Of a DNA stretch of 64,000 bases, positions 1 to 12,002 are shown in pieces; position 1 is the first letter of the stretch; every line of letters begins with the position of its first letter. The notes under the pieces were generated by a model. That model searched no databases. It saw only the letters and a list, made by a program, of their open reading frames with translations, and had not been told where the DNA came from. The stretch lies in the NCBI GenBank assembly GCA_032207245.1, contig CM063500.1, positions 21,056,944-21,120,943 of the forward strand, read 5' to 3'. Origin of the DNA: Pardosa pseudoannulata (lineage: Eukaryota > Arthropoda > Arachnida > Araneae > Lycosidae). Position numbers and translations under genes: made by a program.

Positions 1-96
1 TGTACACCGAAAAGCACCTGAGTTGAACGATGAATGAAGAACAATGTCACTTTAAAACAATAATAGTTAAAATGTTCACATTTGAGGATTGTTTTT

Positions 97-1458
97 GGGG
101 TTAAATATATAGATTCACTAAGATGCAACAAAAGATAAAAACTCCTATTTCTTGCTAGAGTAATGTCAGATCACCATTTTTCTTTTTTTTCCATTTTTCT
201 ATTTTTTAATCAATTTGGAGTTTTTCATGTCAGTATTAGATCTAGAAATATACACTGCATATTTAACAAAAATATGCGTCATATATAGATGTAGAAAGAA
301 AGCTGATGTGATTTTACTATGCACTGAATTTTTTTAATAAATATTTTAGTATAGAACATTATAAATTTGCATCAACAATATTTAAAAGGGTATACAATAA
401 ACCTAGGAAAACATTGTGCTGCCTTTTAAAAATCTCTGTTTTTTTTTGGTTAAACATATGGATTCACAAAGATATAACAAGAGGCAAAAACTTCCTTTTC
501 TTGCTAGAGTAATGTCTTATCACCAATTTTCTTTTTTGATTTTTCCATGAATTAAGAGGTTTTCATATCGGCATTAGATCTAGAAATATACACTGCATAT
601 TTAACAATGTGTAAAAATATACTTTGTTGATGGATCTAGAAAGAAAGGAGTAATAATTTTACTATGCACTGATTTTTTAAATAAATATTTTAGTATAGAA
701 TGTTATAAATTTATATTAACAATGTTTAAAATTGTATACAATAAAGCTAGGAGAGCATTGTGCCGCCTTTTAAAAATCTCTGTATTTTTCTTTTTTTTTT
801 GGTAAATATATGGATTCACAAAGATACAACAAGAGGCAAAAAGTTCCATTTCTTGCTAGAGTAATGTCATATCACCATTTTTCTTTGTTTATTTTTCCAT
901 GAATTATGTGGTTTTCATATCGGTATTAGATCTACAAATATACACTGCATATTTAACAAAGCGTAAAAATATACTTTGTAGATGAATCTAGAAAGAAAAC
1001 TGAAAGGATTTTACTATGCACTGATTTTTTTAAAATAAATATTTTAGTATAGAATATTATAAATTTGTATCAACAATATTTAAAAAGGTATACAATAAAG
1101 CTAGAAGAGCATTGTGCTGCTTTTTTTTGTTAAACACATGGATTCACAAATATACAGCAAGAGGCAAAAATTTCCATTTCTTGCTAGAGTAATGTCATAT
1201 CACCACTTTTCTTTTTTCATTTTTCCATGAATTATGAGGTTTTCATATCGGCATTAGATCTAGAAATATACACTGCATATTTAACAAAGCGTAAAAATAT
1301 ACTTTGTAGATGGATCTAGAAAGAAAGCTGTAATGATTTTACTATGCACTGATTTTTTAAATAAATATTTTCTTATAGAATATTATAAATTTATATCAAC
1401 AATGTTTAAAAGGGTATACGATAAAGCTCGGAGAGAATTGTGCTACTGTTTAAAAATG
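97..1458. repeat. Tandem array, four ~350-bp AT-rich units
   Basis: Four head-to-tail units. The shared landmark gattcac lies at 112, 461, 813 and 1141, giving periods of about 349, 352 and 328. Each unit also carries ttgctagagtaatgtc, a tagatctagaaatatacac block, ctatgcactga and a tail ending in a (g/t)cattgtgc-like motif. The third-to-fourth junction is shorter because a cttttaaaaatctctg segment is missing. I see no coding potential. It could be the edge of a satellite or a minisatellite. Confidence 0.9.
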
Positions 1459-2544
1459 TCTGAGGAAACTGTATTCGGTCTCAAGAATAGACTCTTAAGT
1501 TCCCATTAATGAAAGGATGAAACTGTTTAGAAACTATTTTACAACCAGATGTATTTGTGATCTGCCTAACGTTGCATAAATTACTATTTCTGAAAGAACT
1601 ATTCATTAAGTGTTTGCAAAACATGTAATTAAGTAAGATACATTTTTAATATCAGAAAATTTGTTCTACTGAATCGCTTCCACTCAATTTAATATTCCGG
1701 AAAGCAATTTGCAAAAAGGTTTTAATAACAAAAACTTAATTTGAGAAAATCAATACGGCCTTCGGTAAGATATTTTTGATTAATTTAACACGTTGAGAGT
1801 TACGGGCATTTTCAGTATTCCAGCTTTATAGACCAGTATGATATGATGACATTATACTGCGTAATATCTGGTATGTAAGTCAACCTGCCGTATGCGACAC
1901 ACTCTAGCAGTAGGTCTCCGTTGCATTATCCCTCGTGATGTAAAACTTTAGTTATTTCGCTGCAGGCCAAACCAGATTTGTTATTTTAGGTGAATCAATC
2001 ATCCATTTTTATTTTTTCTACCAAAATAGAGTAATATTCGGTTGCCTCACACTATCGCCTTAGTCAGCTTCGGCACATTTGTATAATGTACACTGGCGGA
2101 CACCGCTACATCGGGTAATACTATATGCCGCAGTATTCAAAATGAGTGACAGATGGGACATAAAAACATTCATAGTGTTAGGAATTTGTAAGTAAACCTT
2201 GCATCTAACATGGGACTCTATGGGCCGATATCTCGCCAATTTGGCGAGATATCGGCTCGTTGGCGAGTTTTTGCAATTTAGTTTTGCCGGTGAGTGTTGC
2301 GAAATGTGGCGAAATTTGACAACTTCCGGTTCTGGTTTCTGATGTAATCTGGAATGTTCGAGCAGTTTATTCTGGCCTATATAAGGCAGGCTGAGCTCCA
2401 AACGGGGTGATGCATGGTCATACCCGGATGACTCTTACATTAAATCTCTGGCTGCGGCTCAAAATATTACCATTTGTTTCATACTTTTTGTTGAATTTAT
2501 AATGTGAACAATTATTAATGGTTAAATACTTTATTTTTTAATCA
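1459..2544. other. Non-coding AT-rich stretch
   Basis: No convincing coding region. A minus-strand open frame at 2060-2401 resembles no family I know and has no domain. The only notable structure is the perfect hairpin at 2225-2255, listed separately. Confidence 0.5.
2225..2255. repeat. Perfect 15-bp inverted repeat with 1-nt spacer
   Basis: ccgatatctcgccaa is followed by one t and then its exact reverse complement. A further partial copy of the arm (ggctcgttggcgag) follows directly. It could be a transposon subterminal hairpin or a cruciform. No function is inferred. Confidence 0.9.
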
Positions 2545-2556
2545 TGTAATCTATTG

Positions 2557-2729
2557 GTTTGGTTTGGAGTGCTACGGTCTACTTTTTGCAACACGAGGGC
2601 TAATGAGACCGGGACCTACAGCTTAAAGCCGATTCCGAACGGCTACGAACATCCATGCCACAGTGGGATTCGAACCCACGAACTTCGGTACCGAAGGCCA
2701 GCACCCTAACCAATCGGCCATCGTTCGGC
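2557..2729 (-). mobile_element. tRNA-derived SINE family 1, full-length copy
   Basis: Read on the minus strand, the element starts with a tRNA-like head. The pol III A box is tggccgattgg (about 2709-2719) and the B box ggttcgaatcc lies inside a perfect T-arm-like context (about 2665-2680). A unique body follows and ends in ccaaaccaaacc without a poly(A) tail. It is bounded by a perfect 12-bp target-site duplication, tgtaatctattg, at 2545-2556 and 2730-2741. Six further, mostly decayed copies lie in this window. A true tRNA gene is unlikely because the repeat extends far beyond the head and has its own TSD. Confidence 0.93.
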
Positions 2730-2741
2730 TGTAATCTATTG

Positions 2742-3554
2742 TGTGCAATACTGGTAAAAATTTATTTGTTTTTGTACCTGCACTAACATATACAGAATGA
2801 CCACTTAATCATTTATCTCGTCATGACATATTTTTTGTGAGATTTCTTGTTTTTTTTTCTCTGTGTATAATTTCCACACACATATACACATACGCACTCT
2901 GTGTATATTTGTGTGTGTGTGTGTGTGTGGGGGGGTGATATGCCATAACGGTCCATTTAGTTTCTCTCAATAGTATGAAGCTTGCCTTAAACAAAAATAC
3001 TCTGTATCTTCCCTGCCAATCTCCCTGTTATTACGTTGGTGTGACAAAAAGCTACTTTTTTTAACGCTTTTCTTATCTTTTTAATCCGCTCAGGATTTTC
3101 CAACACACGTGTCCAAGATGACATCATGCATACGAAAAGCGTCACTTGGCGTTCTACTTGGCGAGCGCTGCTCTGCAATAATCTTATAAATTCCTTTTAT
3201 ATGATATGATATAGCTCCACTCCCCACTTTGGCGTGTTTTTAGCGTTGCGCTTGGCGATTTTCTACCGTACCGACAGGCGAAAGGAATGTTGATGACAAA
3301 GCTACATTTTCGGTTGTCATCCCAGCATTCAGGATTGATGCAGAGGAAAGATCTCGATACACCGAAAAGAAGAGGAATCCGGAACTGCGTCCTCTGTAGT
3401 TTTCCTGTCGTAGTCACTATAATTGATATTTTTTTTTTGTTTTCTACTTTCTTTCTTTAATTTTTATCATTAAAAATGTTCACCTAATTGTCAATATATT
3501 AATTAATTTTTTTTAATTTAATCTTAATATTTCAATAAATTTCACTAATTCAAT
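2742..3554. other. Non-coding stretch with a short (GT)n tract
   Basis: Contains a (gt)n microsatellite at about 2911-2928 followed by a g run. Minus-strand open frames at 2987-3178 and 3184-3417 match no family I recognise, and their composition does not argue for coding. Confidence 0.5.
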
Positions 3555-4689
3555 AGGGTTATCCCATGTGAAATCAATGAAATTTTAGAACAAATTCTAC
3601 TGGCCCCCCTCCAATTTTGATTAAATTTGGTATAGATTGGAAATAAAGAAAATCCCCAAATCTTATGTTCAAATAATAATTGGTTTGGGAGTTATAAGAC
3701 TTTAAAGTTGCCAGATTTGTCTAAAAAGTACACTATCAGCATACTTTTAAATTACACTTGTTACTCACCTAATTAAGCTAAAGATTTATGCCAGGTGTTA
3801 TTTTAAACCTTTTTTAATGGGCTTTCGTATGATATACAACACATGATGACTTGAAAATTGTTTTAAAAACTTAAATTTAAATTAAAATTTAAAATTTAAA
3901 TTTCTCAAAAAGGCAAATTTTTAAAATTTTGAAAAAAATCTCAAAAATTGCTCATATTATTGTTAATTAATCCTCAAAGATTCATGTTGGGATCATAATG
4001 GGATCCCAAGCTAAAAAAGATTTTTGTTTGATATATTTACTATTGGAATAACGTAAATGAGAACATGCATTCATTACTTTTAATCTAACTCAGCTGTATA
4101 GGATGGCATCAATGTTTACACACTACCTTACCGACATATACTCTAGTAAATAGTACATTTAACATTTGAAGATTTTAGAATGAAGAAAAATCATTAAAGT
4201 GCATTACTTTTCATGGATGGTGCTACTTATTTAGTTGAAAATGGTAGATAGCTTTATGTGTTTTGAGAATTTCTACTTCAGAAAAAATATTCATTGGTCC
4301 TGTCAGAGTTAAAGGATTCACCTTACACATAACATCTGAAATTGGAATTCATAGTGCATCTGGCTTATATAGATATAAAAAATATGGTGATTGTCCAGAT
4401 GAGTGAAGGAATGTCACTTTTACCTCTTCAGAGTTTTTCTTGCTTCTTTCTCTTAACATAAATGTAAGCCACCAGTTGCAATTATAAACAGCAGTAATAT
4501 AGCCATTTATATCAGCAAATAGAAGCTTTTATTGTGATGCTATCGCAGTTTTCATCAATAAATCTTGTGAAAAGGAAAATGTCTTCTCAAAGAGTTTTGT
4601 TTTTAATTCTGTGGGTATAAAAGCATGATATTTCCGAGTCCCAGGAATTGCAAAAGCATTTTGAAATCAGTCATCTAGAAATATAGCTT
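3555..4689 (-). other. Probable 3' part of an unclassified DNA transposon relic
   Basis: This AT-rich stretch lies directly downstream of the transposase-like relic at 4690-5322 in the same orientation. It holds no intact frame. Scattered minus-strand fragments near 4600-4760 still look like the degraded C-terminal continuation of that relic, in several frames. I see no clear terminal inverted repeat, so the left boundary is uncertain. Confidence 0.4.
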
Positions 4690-5322
4690 AGAAACGTGTT
4701 CTTCTTGAGTTGAAAAACAAAATGTATTCCTGTGATGTTTTCCTGTGCCCAGTTAAAAAGTTGTTGTGGTGTAAGTATTTGATTTTTGTATGGTTGTTGT
4801 AGATTTGCTCAAGCCACTAACTCTTGAGTGTACCTCCTACCCCATCACAAGGTCCTTTACCATGAGCAGTTGCCCAAAAATGCCATTCTGCCTCAATGCC
4901 AAAATCTTCCTTATGTAAGCATAAATTGGCAAAGTTTTTCTTATTTATATATTGTGCAGATGACCCATCTGAGAAATAAAATATTTTTCTTGCAATTTTT
5001 AAAATTCTGTCTTAAAAAAAGTAATAAGCTTATTTTGAAAACAGTAAACTGCTACTGTATTGTGCTCCAAATAGTCTTAAATTACAATGTATGTAAAGTG
5101 GTCAATTCCAAACTTTCCTTTGTAATATACAACAAATGGGTGAGTTGTAGATTGAACATTAGTCCAGTGGCAGCTCTGGGCCTCATCCTGTATAACAAAT
5201 AAGTAATTTTCAGCAAAATCAAGAAGAACTACAAACTCTGAATCTTTTAAATTTTCTTTTATATTGTTTATAAATGAATTTTGTTGTTTCACACCAAAGT
5301 TGAGATAAACTAGTACAGACAT
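4690..5322 (-). pseudogene. Relic of an invertebrate repeat-associated, transposase-like protein
   Basis: On the minus strand two frames joined by a frameshift carry a recognisable series. The first frame (5322 to 5077) has LLDFAENYLFVIQDEAQ followed by HPFVVYYK. The second has YFSDGSSAQY (around 4950-4980), NKKNFANLC, AEWHFWATAHGKGPCDG (around 4830-4885) and VGGTLK, then a stop. I recall this DFAENY / SDG..QY / HGKGPCDGVGG signature from multicopy proteins in many invertebrate genomes. The spaced acidic residues would suit a DDE-type transposase, but I cannot name the superfamily. The N-terminal part is missing. It is surely non-functional. Confidence 0.7.
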
Positions 5323-6013
5323 TTTCTCACAAAATAAGTCAATAAGTTCTGATCTGGTGGCTCTTTGGTAGGATAATTGGGGGATCCCACGCCCTCAAGG
5401 TGGGCATCGGTTGATTTGATGTTCCGGAGTTTTTTGTCGTGACAAACTTCTGAAGGTGGAATGACCTTGGGGTTTTCTCATGGTTTTATATCTGGCTTTT
5501 AACTTCATGGGAAAATATCCCTCTTTTTCTCTGCAGCTAGCGAGGGTGGGGAAAACATCCTTGCCCCTCCTGGTAAACTTTCACTTCACTGAGGTAGGGC
5601 TTTTCTCATTGTGTCTTTTTTGACACTCCTTAGAGCCGTAAAAGTGCGTTTGTCCCTCCCTTTGTTATAAAGGAAGATATTGTAGTTAATAGTTTTATTT
5701 TTACATGGAGAGGAAAAAATGACATATTATGCATTGATTAGCTTACTGCAATTCTGATTCAATGATTCGTAGTTGAAATAGATTTCCATTGACGAATTTG
5801 TGCAAAAAGAACCAGATATCATAAATTTACATATTACCTCATCTTTTACTCGATAGATTTGATTTATAGGAAAATATTTTAATTCGGTTAAGAATCACCT
5901 GATGGTATAAGTTAAGAGTCAACAACATCTCTAGGAGCTACAACAATAGCAATTCAGCCCTACAGTCCATTTATAAAGTAACTTCATCAGAGTAATCATT
6001 AATACTTTCCTTT
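5323..6013. other. Non-coding stretch, less AT-rich at 5340-5660
   Basis: The segment 5340-5660 is clearly less AT-rich than its surroundings (gggggatcccacgccctc, gcgagggtggggaaaac) and may be a fragment of an interspersed repeat. I cannot assign it. The remainder is AT-rich 3' flank of Gr1. Confidence 0.4.
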
Positions 6014-7111
6014 TTAGCCTCTTAAATTGTCTACTAAGGTCATATACGTTAGAACAGTTCCGATATAAACTAGCATAAAACTTGTATTAATTGGAATGTC
6101 TCCAATTGTTGTTATGGACAAATGCTTGTCTATATATCTTAGAAACAGCTGATGGCGAAGGCTGGATTAGGAAGGATTTTCTGGCAGGTAACTTGCTTTT
6201 TCCGACAATTGAGAAGACAACGAAGATACCCTGCTTGCAACAGAACACAGGATAATGATATTCAGCATATTATTTAGCGTGGTTGCGAAAATAAGAAGCA
6301 ATGAATCAAATGTGCTTGTGCTGAATGTATCGAGAATCGTATGGTACGCTAAATAAAAAGTTGCTGTGCTAAAAAGCAGGTATAAAAATACCAACTTTGA
6401 GAAATCAGAATTAGCTTCTGCTACTCGTTCCTATATAGCCGCAAACGTTTGAAATAGATATTTGTAGTTAGGAATGGTATGGGAAGACAGTTGTGTACTA
6501 TAAAATTCCAAATATTGGATTATTTGAAAGCAAATCATTACATAAAAGATGTAAAATGTATTCATAGCCATAGAAATAGTAACGTGCATCAGGACATTGA
6601 GTAGAATGTTTAATATCTTATTCCACAAAAGTGAATTTATTTTACATCCAAACAAGTACAAGTTTACGCTTATACATTCCTCTGTAAAAATAGTTTTTAG
6701 TATGTAAGTGGACAGGAAAATTGCAGAAACTGAAAAATTGCATATTGTCCAGAAAAACAGTTTCCGATTTAGAGTTTTGGAATCAAATGAACTGCTTGAA
6801 GTTGAGTGATAGTTGAACGATACTAGTTTCATAAAGTATGATGCAAGCAGAAGTCTGAAAATGACTCCCGTTGTAAGAGCGAATATAGTACTCATAAGAT
6901 GACTAGTTAACATGCCTGTTAAGCTTTTCAATTGAAGTGTTAGAGATATTGCAGTTGTCACAAGTAAGACAGAAACAAAAAAACTTAAAATATTGATAAT
7001 ATGATAGAAAATGAGTATTCTTCCCGATTCTGATGACGGCAAACTATACAGAATGCTTAAACCAAATAAGCGAATAACTGATATGTGTACAGTATTAAAC
7101 TCCATTGTCAA
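6014..7111 (-). pseudogene. Gustatory receptor family pseudogene (Gr1), two in-frame stops
   Basis: A single-exon seven-transmembrane chemoreceptor gene of the arthropod Gr family: a membrane-embedded ligand-gated cation channel subunit in known family members. One frame of 365 codons runs without any frameshift from the conserved MEFN start (7105, or 7111 for an upstream Met) to a TAA at 6014-6016. Two codons are stops: TAG at 6431-6433, where paralogues have K in KK(R/K)VAEAN, and TAA at 6167-6169, where Gr2 and Gr4 have E after ENPS. Hydrophobic segments match the intact paralogues. The C-terminal block RYIDK...GDIPIN...VYIGTVLTYM is intact. In the TM7 motif TYhhhhhQF the final Q/F positions read N/L. 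The unbroken frame suggests recent inactivation. Translational readthrough is an alternative that the sequence cannot exclude. Confidence 0.9.
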
Positions 7112-7233
7112 GAAAGTAGTTACAGTATTATACTAGAAAACATTTTTAGTATTTTAACTACATCTAATAGTCTTTTTAAAAATAGAGGCAGAAAAATCAA
7201 TTTTTGGTGTTTCAGTGCAGAAATGAAGACTGA

Positions 7234-8160
7234 AATCTTTTAGAAAGATCAAGATTATACAGAGCTATACAATAAGATATATTGAATATTTTGCTTGAGT
7301 TATACAATTACAAGAATTTCATTTTACTTTAGGGACTGTTTTGTATTGTCTTTCGGTTTTACTTTATGTTTTCCATTTTTAAACTTTGTTTAACAGTTCA
7401 GTGTTAAACTTTGTTTCAGTGTTCATAGAGAAAATAACTTTAGAAATATTAAGATTATACAAAGCTATACAATAATATACATTGAATATTTTGCTTGAAT
7501 TAAACATTTACAAAATTTTCATTTTACTTTAATGACTGATTTGTACAGGCGTTCAGTTTTACTTTATGTTTTACATTTTTAAACTTTGTTAGAGTTAAAC
7601 AGCATTTAGTGTTGAGAAAGAAAATCAGTCACTTTAGAAAGATCAAGATTATACAGAGCTATACAATAAAATATATTGATTATTTTGCTTGTATTATATA
7701 CAATTGCAAGATTTTCATTTTACTTTAGGGACTGATTTGTATATTCTTTCAGTTTTACTTTATATTTTACATTTTTAAACTTTGTTAACAGCACTCAGTG
7801 TTCAGAAAGAAAATCAGTTTAGAAAGATTCAGATTATACAGAGCTATACAATAAGACATATTAATATTTTGCTTTAATTTTACAAATACAAGCTTTTTAT
7901 TTTCTTTAATGACTGATTTGTGCAGACGTTCAGTATTATGTTTTACATTTTTAAAATTTGTTACAATTAAACAGATTTAGTGTCAAGAAAGAAAATCACT
8001 TTAGAAATAGTAAGGTTATAAAAAGCTATACAATAAGGCATATCGAATATTTTGCTAGCATTATATAATTACAAAATTTTCATTTTACTTTAATGACTGA
8101 TTTGTACAAGGCGTTCAGTTTTGCTTTATGTTTTACATATTTAAACTTTATTAGAGTTAC
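7234..8160. repeat. Tandem array, five ~190-bp units upstream of Gr1
   Basis: Units start with ttagaaa near 7234, 7438, 7632, 7818 and 8002 (spacing 204, 194, 186, 184). Each contains a gattatacagagctatacaata block, ttttgct, cattttactttaa/ggactg and ttttacatttttaaa. Units 1 and 3 share agatcaag and agggactg. Units 2 and 5 share aaatantaag and aatgactg plus a gcgttcag block, so the array has a partial alternating, dimeric order. It sits about 0.1 kb 5' of Gr1. Confidence 0.88.
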
Positions 8161-10335
8161 TTAGTAATCAGGTTTTTCTTTGTAATACATCAGTGTTAGA
8201 TTTTAATTTTATATTTATTGAAACAAACACATTTTAAATGTTTTTTAAATTTATCTTAGCATCAATATATATGAAATAAATTTAAAATAAATAGTTCATA
8301 TTAAATATTTACACCTAAAACACAAAGAAAACAAACATTTTCCAACACTTGATTAATGCAAAAATGTATATCTTAAAATGTAACTTAACAGCTTCATCTT
8401 TTATCTCTACCTGGATCATGTGATGCATTCTTTGTATGAGGAAAACAAATAATTCGTTAGACGTGTAAAATGCAATTATTTTCATACCGAAGCAGTTACA
8501 TATATCCTATTAAGGCATATGAGATGATTAGGTATATATCTGAGATAGATGGTGATTTTCAAAATAAAATTATATAACGAGGATTACCCTGCATGTTAAT
8601 GAACTTTGCTTCTCAATATCTTAGTTTCTTGAGCTCATGAATACTACATATTCAAGCAAGTAAGTTTTATGAAATACCTATACTAGATATTTGTTCGTCA
8701 CACAATCACCATATGAAAAAATTCCTACAGATTAAGACACTGATTGATTAGTGATAGTTATTGCTTGTTGATTGATTTTAGAGTAAACAAAAAATAACTA
8801 ACTTGATAAAACAAGACAGGGAGTATTATGTAATATGGAACAACCATGATACTGAGTATAGGAGAAAATCTAGCAGTTAACAAAGATGGTAGAAAACGCT
8901 CTATTTCATTGTGACACTGAATATATACTACTAAACTGACTTTTCGTATAAAATTTCTACTTTCATTATAAAAAAGCTATATTCTTTAAAGTTTTTTTGT
9001 AAGATCATATAGTCAAAGATACAGAATACGTTTTACTGTATACTTTGTTGTAACACCAACTGATATATTAAAATGGAATAAGGGAATTGTACAAATATTG
9101 ATATCATGGGAACTGCCTCGTGTTTATTACCCAGACAGATGAATTATCCTTGTCCTTGAATATCGTAATAACTTACCAGAAAGTAAACATACAGGGCATT
9201 GAAAGAATATGTCCATTGCCAATAACTGCCAATTAGTTGAAGAAATTCATACAAATGCTGAGTGCATAAAACAATTATTTTGAAAGGATTTGGAACTGAA
9301 AGTCAATATTGATTTTGAAATACAGTTTTAAGATAATTATTTGTATTCTATGTTACTGAGTACTCCATTTATTAATTTAGTATCTCTAATAGTAGAATTA
9401 ATTATGCATGTGTTGCTTGATTATAAAATAAAATCTGTCTTTTCTAGTAAAGTAAATTAATTAATTTTTTTATTTTATATTTTCCTATCTCTTCAACGTA
9501 TTAATTAAAAGTCATTAAGTTAAAGTGGAAACAATTAATGCCTGTATTTTATTTCTTTTGTATAGTAACTTCATATTCTAACTATTATAGTTTCGTCAGC
9601 AGACATGCTATTACGTTGAAAGTTATGGAAATTTTATCCAAGTTAAAAATTTTTGCATTAAACCTCGCTTTTAACACATTGTATGCGGGACACGTACTAG
9701 TAGGTTTTCTGATGATTGCTACTTGAGCGCGGGTCACGTACTATTACGGGTGAGTGTAACAACATGGTTTGTTTTTGGGTACAAAAATAACGGTATATAC
9801 AGGAAAATGAAACCGAATGTTTTTGTCTACTACATAGATTCTGGAAAAATTTAGACAAATAAAACCTAGTTTTTACATCAATCGATGTGACGGATGTAAA
9901 ATTAAATAATTTTCGATCTATTGAGATTTAACTGAATAACTAAATTTAACGCGCAAAACGCGCAAAAATGTGTTAACAAAATAATTACTTTAAGGTTTTA
10001 TTTTCTTTAAAACTTTGATGATTTTAAGTATATAAGAATATGAGGGTTTAGAAAAATTAAAACACAATTTTGCACACAGTAGCAGAGTAGTCTTAACTTA
10101 TTCTATGATCTTCAGACAGGATTTTACGTCGCGAGGCATGGAGATTCAACTATACAAGGCAAAAAGTTTTGAGTTAAATCATACTTTTAGCCTTAAAAAT
10201 TTTAATTAATAAAGAACTTGTAAGCGTAGGAGTAGCGAAAGGTGATAGTGTTTGCCCCCCCCCTTCATAAGGAATGATATCCCTCACTTCCATAATCAAC
10301 CAAAAATATTTAAAACCGCCGAAGCCACTTTGGGA
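8161..10335. other. Non-coding 5' flank of Gr1
   Basis: AT-rich. A block around 8400-8600 resembles sequence upstream of Gr2 (around 16900-17110): a gcaatt-containing segment, gattaggtatagat-like sequence and a ggt(g/a)att segment. This shows that Gr1 belongs to the same repeated unit. I find no supported gene. The short plus-strand frame at 9538-9726 resembles nothing I know. Confidence 0.5.
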
Positions 10336-10497
10336 GGTTTGGTTTTGTATGGGACGCTACAGTCTACTGTTTTCCTCACGATTGCTAATGAAACTGGTAC
10401 CTATTGCTTAAAGCCAATTCCGAACAGCTATGAACATCCATACCAGCAAACTCCGGTACCGAAGAGCAGCGCTCTACTATTCGTTCATCATTTGGCC
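10336..10497 (-). mobile_element. tRNA-derived SINE family 1, decayed copy
   Basis: Aligns by eye with the copy at 2557-2729: ggtttggttttgtatgggacgc end, gctaatg, gcttaaagccaattccgaac, gaacatccat and ctccggtaccgaag. The segment holding the B box is deleted, so the internal promoter is broken. No clear TSD remains. Confidence 0.8.
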
Positions 10498-11995
10498 CAC
10501 TGTGGGAAAAGAGATTCATATCCACAATCAACAAAAACATTAAAAATTTTTACAAAAAATAATATTACATAAGCCAAAACGTAATAGTCAAACAATAATT
10601 TACATCGTTCTTTATATGTAGACTCACAAAAGAAAACCAACATTTAAGTAATACTTCATTACACACTAATAATCACTTGATTCCTAATTAACTTAACAAT
10701 TCAGTCTCAACCAAACACTTAATGTATTATAATTCCAATATAGCAAGCAAATATAATTTCATATCACTTTTTATCTTAATTCCCAATTAAGAACTGCTGT
10801 ATATTTATATACTTATGGATTACTCTACTAATTTTGCGATATGAGTTTTCCCGCCACTCACGAAAAAATTCTTGATTCTCCCCTTATTATGAACTTTAGA
10901 GATATAAATTTAAACAACTTTGAATATTTCAGACCGTCCTAATCTGACATTTTAACCATTATAAAATTGCAATTATACATATGTAGTAATATCAATATCT
11001 AAGCCCCTAAAGTCTATCCAAAATAATCCCTTTTCCCCATTCATTATTTTAAATCTTAATTTCTCTTCTTTATATTAACCCTATTTCCCAGCCATCAAAT
11101 TCGAACTAGAAAATTTTCATTCCTCCAGCCGAACCCCGAATTTCCATCTATGATTCTCAAAGCTAAAAATGATATTGCTGGTATTTTAAAAAGTAATAAT
11201 TGTCCCAGGAAAAATCTGAGACTATCAGCAATAATATTCATATGGAACGCACTACTTTGCCAGATGTTTGTAATCTAAAATCACTTTCTTCTAGAAATTA
11301 ATTGTCATCTCACCATTTTTCCACCAGACTTAAACCCCACGTGGTACTTGTTCCTCTCTCACTAAAGGTTGGCGTTGCGAGATCTGCGTAGAGCATTCTG
11401 ACATTGTCCATTTCAGATGTCTCTGGATTTCGTCCTATTTTGATAAGATGAAATAAAAATTACGTTCGGTCACCACGACCGATGTGTTTCTCCAGGACAG
11501 AAGTTCAGCAAGTCTCTTGGCAGCCCAGTTTGGATGGGGTGTGAAAATAATAAGGGCAATTTAAAGGGGTTTTTCCGTATAATTTTGGGTCTGGTTTGTC
11601 CCGTCGTTTTCTTAATAAAACCGGAGAAGAGATTTTTTTTGCTATCATCATATGTAAATTATGTACTGTAAAATGAAGTTTTGTGGTAGATGTAGCTATT
11701 CTATATTATTCCCCCCCTATGTATCAATTGAAAATTCTCGTCCGAGAATCAATAAAACCTTAAAATGCCAATTTTTATTCAGAAAAAGGAAAAATCATTC
11801 CCTAAACATAAGAAGTTTCAAACTATCGGTCTAACGGTCCTCTTGAAGGAGCGTTATGCAATAATTGGTTAATAAATTTTTAATTAAATTTTAAGTAAAA
11901 GACAAGAAGCACAGTCTGGAAAAAATATTCACAAAGTTCAAAGAAACCGGAATTCAATGTTTTTTATTTAGTATATTATATTATAATCAGCATTT
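10498..11995. other. Non-coding stretch
   Basis: No gene supported. The portion 11330-11640 is less AT-rich. On the minus strand a g run (near 11711-11717) resembles a polypurine tract, which could mark an LTR-retrotransposon relic, but I find no second LTR or coding domain. Confidence 0.35.
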
Positions 11996-12002
11996 TGTTA
12001 TT

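Noticed and set aside
2655..2730. A genuine tRNA gene on the minus strand
   Set aside because: The head has good A and B boxes, but the element continues into a repeated body, has a 12-bp TSD and recurs six times in decayed form. It is a SINE.
5077..5202. Plus-strand open frame of 124 codons (4828-5202)
   Set aside because: It is antisense to the transposase-like relic, whose motifs on the minus strand explain the conservation.
10560..11720. LTR-retrotransposon end (g-run as polypurine tract near 11711)
   Set aside because: No paired LTR, primer-binding site or coding domain found nearby.
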